Origin: Neocallimastix lanati (nom. inval.)
Taxonomy: Eukaryota > Neocallimastigomycota > Neocallimastigomycetes > Neocallimastigales > Neocallimastigaceae
Direction: 5' to 3'
DNA length: 27,500 bases
Assembly: GCA_016946835.1 (NCBI GenBank)
Contig: JACVTC010000129.1
Location: 1-27,500, forward strand
Below the pieces are notes generated by a model that saw only the letters and a program-made list of their open reading frames with translations, ran no database searches and was not told the DNA's origin. Made by a program: the position numbers and the translations under genes. This document shows, piece after piece, positions 25,840 to 27,500 of the stretch (position 1 is its first letter; every line of letters starts with the position of its first letter).

Positions 25840-27387
25840 ATTTTATTTTTTATATACATATAAATTTAATTTTAATATTTAAATTCATATACCTCATCTA
25901 ATCTATTTCTTTCCTTAAGATAGCTTATGATTTTTTGTAAACGTAATAATTTTTCGGATAGATAACTCTTTAAATCGATAACAGGTGGTAAAAATTCAGA
26001 TTCTTTTAATTTTTCGATATTTATAATTATAATGTAAATATTAAATATAATTTTATTTTTTTTTTTTTTTTTATAAAAAAAAAAAAAAAAAAATTAATAA
26101 ATATTTTTAATTCAATTAATCTATATAATCAATTGATGAATTAGAGTTTATTTACTTGAATTTAAAATATTATCACTTAATTGTTTAGAAACAATTTCTA
26201 AATCAGATAATGAACAATTTGGAAGATCAAAGAAAATTGGATTCTTTTTATTATTATTAGTTTAAATTGTATTGTTATAAAGAAATAATATAAAGTTATC
26301 GATTAATATTTATTATTTATATAATGATTTATATAACATTACATCAAATTATATTATTATTATTATTATTTATATTAATTCAGTGATTAAATAACACAAC
26401 TTACTTCTTCACTATCGAAAAATACAACTTGTTCCAAATAAGAATAAAGTTCATACTTTTTATATTTAAAATATAATATATACAATTATAATAATAATAA
26501 TGTAAATAAAACTAATAGTTTTATATTTTATACTATTTATATTTTTTAAATAATAATAATAATAATAATAAAATAAAGAAATTAATTATATGTATATGCA
26601 TATGTATATATATACCTTTTTGTAATCAATAAATTCACTATGATTTTCATAATAAATATTTTTAATACTAATTTCGATATCAAAAATTTTTTTATTAAGA
26701 CTTAAAATGTGAATAGATTCTTGAGTATCTGCTTCTGGATTCCATATTTTTGATCTATCAACACCATAACCAAGTATTTTATCATTAATATTAAATATTT
26801 CTTTGTATGTGACATCTATTATTTTATTATTTATTATATATATATATTGTTTTGTTTTTATTTTGATTTATATAAATTTTATAAATATTAATATTAATGA
26901 ATAAACATAATATGATTATAATAAATTATACAAGTTTAATAAATTCTGTAATATCTACCTTTTCCTGTAGTTGTTAATACAATTGTATTTTCAAATAATA
27001 TACAAATAACCGGACCTCTATTTGGTAATACAAGTTTTGCAATGTAATTTCTATCAGTAACCTATTTATATAAAATAATTAATTTAAAATTTTAAAATAT
27101 TAAAAGTTTATTTTAAATTGAAATTAGAAATGATTGTTTATTATAATAATGTGAAGATAATATTATTAATAGTTGAAATATAAAAAAAATATGAATAAAT
27201 ATTTACTGATTTCTCAATTAATTTAACATTTGAAACTTTAATTTCTTCTTGTTCTATATTACAAAATACTAATGCAAATGAATAATTTGATTTATATTCT
27301 TTGTCTGTTATTCCTTCTTCTCTCAAATGATATTTTTGGATTTCGTCGTTTAATTTGTATGATATTAAAAATAATATTTGATTTTCT
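22020..27387 (-). CDS. NUP133: Nucleoporin Nup133, 3' 18 exons (5' end off-window)
   Basis: Outer-ring (Y/Nup84-Nup107 complex) scaffold nucleoporin of the nuclear pore. Exons in gene order: 27387-27207, 27061-26959, 26815-26616, 26455-26405, 26243-26156, 26002-25893, 25768-25677, 25504-25381, 25258-25175, 25061-24968, 24828-24621, 24492-24413, 24164-23821, 23669-23546, 23290-22944, 22728-22661, 22452-22358, 22216-22020. They give 2,590 nt, about 862 residues plus TAA at 22020-22022, with every junction in frame. The first three exons look like the end of the N-terminal beta-propeller (LPNRGPVICILFENTIVLTT). The rest is the alpha-helical C-terminal domain: PPVIDLKSYLSEKLLRLQ, EKEAAAIELWKF, SGIEPWTASEAI, TAIELAEEYHDFETLVEL, KKQLSIAKLALIAAK, and near the end GIWRRAVLNTNWDKL and MLENTALFKLIL, which are Nup133 landmarks. 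Family members are about 1,100-1,300 residues, so roughly a quarter to a third is missing beyond 27500. Confidence 0.92.
22799..22821. repeat. Purine mirror repeat in a Nup133 intron
   Basis: A 23-base all-purine mirror repeat of AGAGAGGGAGA and its reverse, centred at 22810, followed by GAAGAAG and about 25 A. It is the only G-rich purine tract in the window. On the coding strand it is a CT-rich tract about 70 bases upstream of the acceptor of exon 22728-22661. Confidence 0.75.
23292..23361. repeat. (ATT)n microsatellite
   Basis: About 23 copies of ATT (AAT on the coding strand), ending at the acceptor of Nup133 exon 23290-22944, where AATAAG provides the AG. Confidence 0.9.
23783..23818. 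repeat. T homopolymer abutting a Nup133 donor site
   Basis: About 36 T on the plus strand. On the coding strand exon 24164-23821 ends AGAAAG and is followed by GT and then this A run, so the donor is GTAAAAAA with no standard G at intron position +5. Confidence 0.8.
24879..24934. repeat. (AAAT)n microsatellite in a Nup133 intron
   Basis: About 50 bp of AAAT units followed by a few AAT units, between exons 25061-24968 and 24828-24621. Confidence 0.85.
25577..25616. repeat. T40 homopolymer in a Nup133 intron
   Basis: About 40 T followed by CTC and then an A run, forming an inverted T/A pair between exons 25768-25677 and 25504-25381. Lysine- or phenylalanine-rich frames here are artefacts. Confidence 0.85.
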
Positions 27388-27500
27388 CTGAAATTTTTAT
27401 TAATTTAAATTTATATATAATAATTTGTTTTAGATTATTTTATGATGATTATAATAATTTTGAATTTTATATATTAAAAACGATAAATAATTTAAAAAAA
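27388..27500 (-). other. Nup133 intron, running off the right edge
   Basis: Directly upstream (coding strand) of the acceptor TTTCAG of exon 27387-27207. No donor of the GTAAGT/GTATAT type is seen before the window ends, so the intron continues beyond it. Confidence 0.65.

Overview
The window is extremely A+T-rich (islands of normal coding sequence in a sea of A/T homopolymers and AAT/AAAT microsatellites) and clearly eukaryotic. Two large genes are broken into many short exons by GT...AG introns made almost entirely of A and T. The mix of an intron-dense fungal-type Nup133, a PI4KIIIalpha/Stt4 of yeast-like length (about 1,884 residues), an intronless bacterial-type Acg-family nitroreductase, and this base composition best fits an anaerobic gut fungus (Neocallimastigomycota). 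That assignment is inference; another AT-rich eukaryote is not excluded. All four coding units lie on the minus strand.

Layout, left to right. 1-2299: a non-LTR (LINE) retrotransposon ORF with an APE-type endonuclease followed by reverse transcriptase, running off the left edge and ending, at its 5' side, against about 50 copies of TAA. 3131-4099: an intronless Acg-family FMN nitroreductase, a candidate bacterial acquisition. 4100-7151: a gene-free stretch holding an AAT-based composite array, a probable Copia-type LTR with an adjoining polypurine tract, and a diverged three-copy repeat. 7152-19388: a complete phosphatidylinositol 4-kinase III alpha gene which I rebuilt as 29 exons; their lengths sum to a multiple of three and all junctions keep frame. 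19389-22019: AT-rich intergenic DNA with one 16-bp perfect palindrome. 22020-27387: the last 18 exons (about 862 codons) of nucleoporin Nup133, whose 5' part lies beyond the right edge.

The genes do not form a pathway: one makes PI4P at the plasma membrane, one is part of the nuclear pore outer ring, and one is a redox enzyme. No tRNA, rRNA, CRISPR array or defence system was seen. The most unusual points are acceptor splice sites preceded by pure poly(A) instead of pyrimidines, an in-frame tandem donor in the PI4K gene, the probable LTR remnant, and the bacterial-type nitroreductase. Exon borders come from reading GT/AG signals and reading-frame continuity, not from transcripts.
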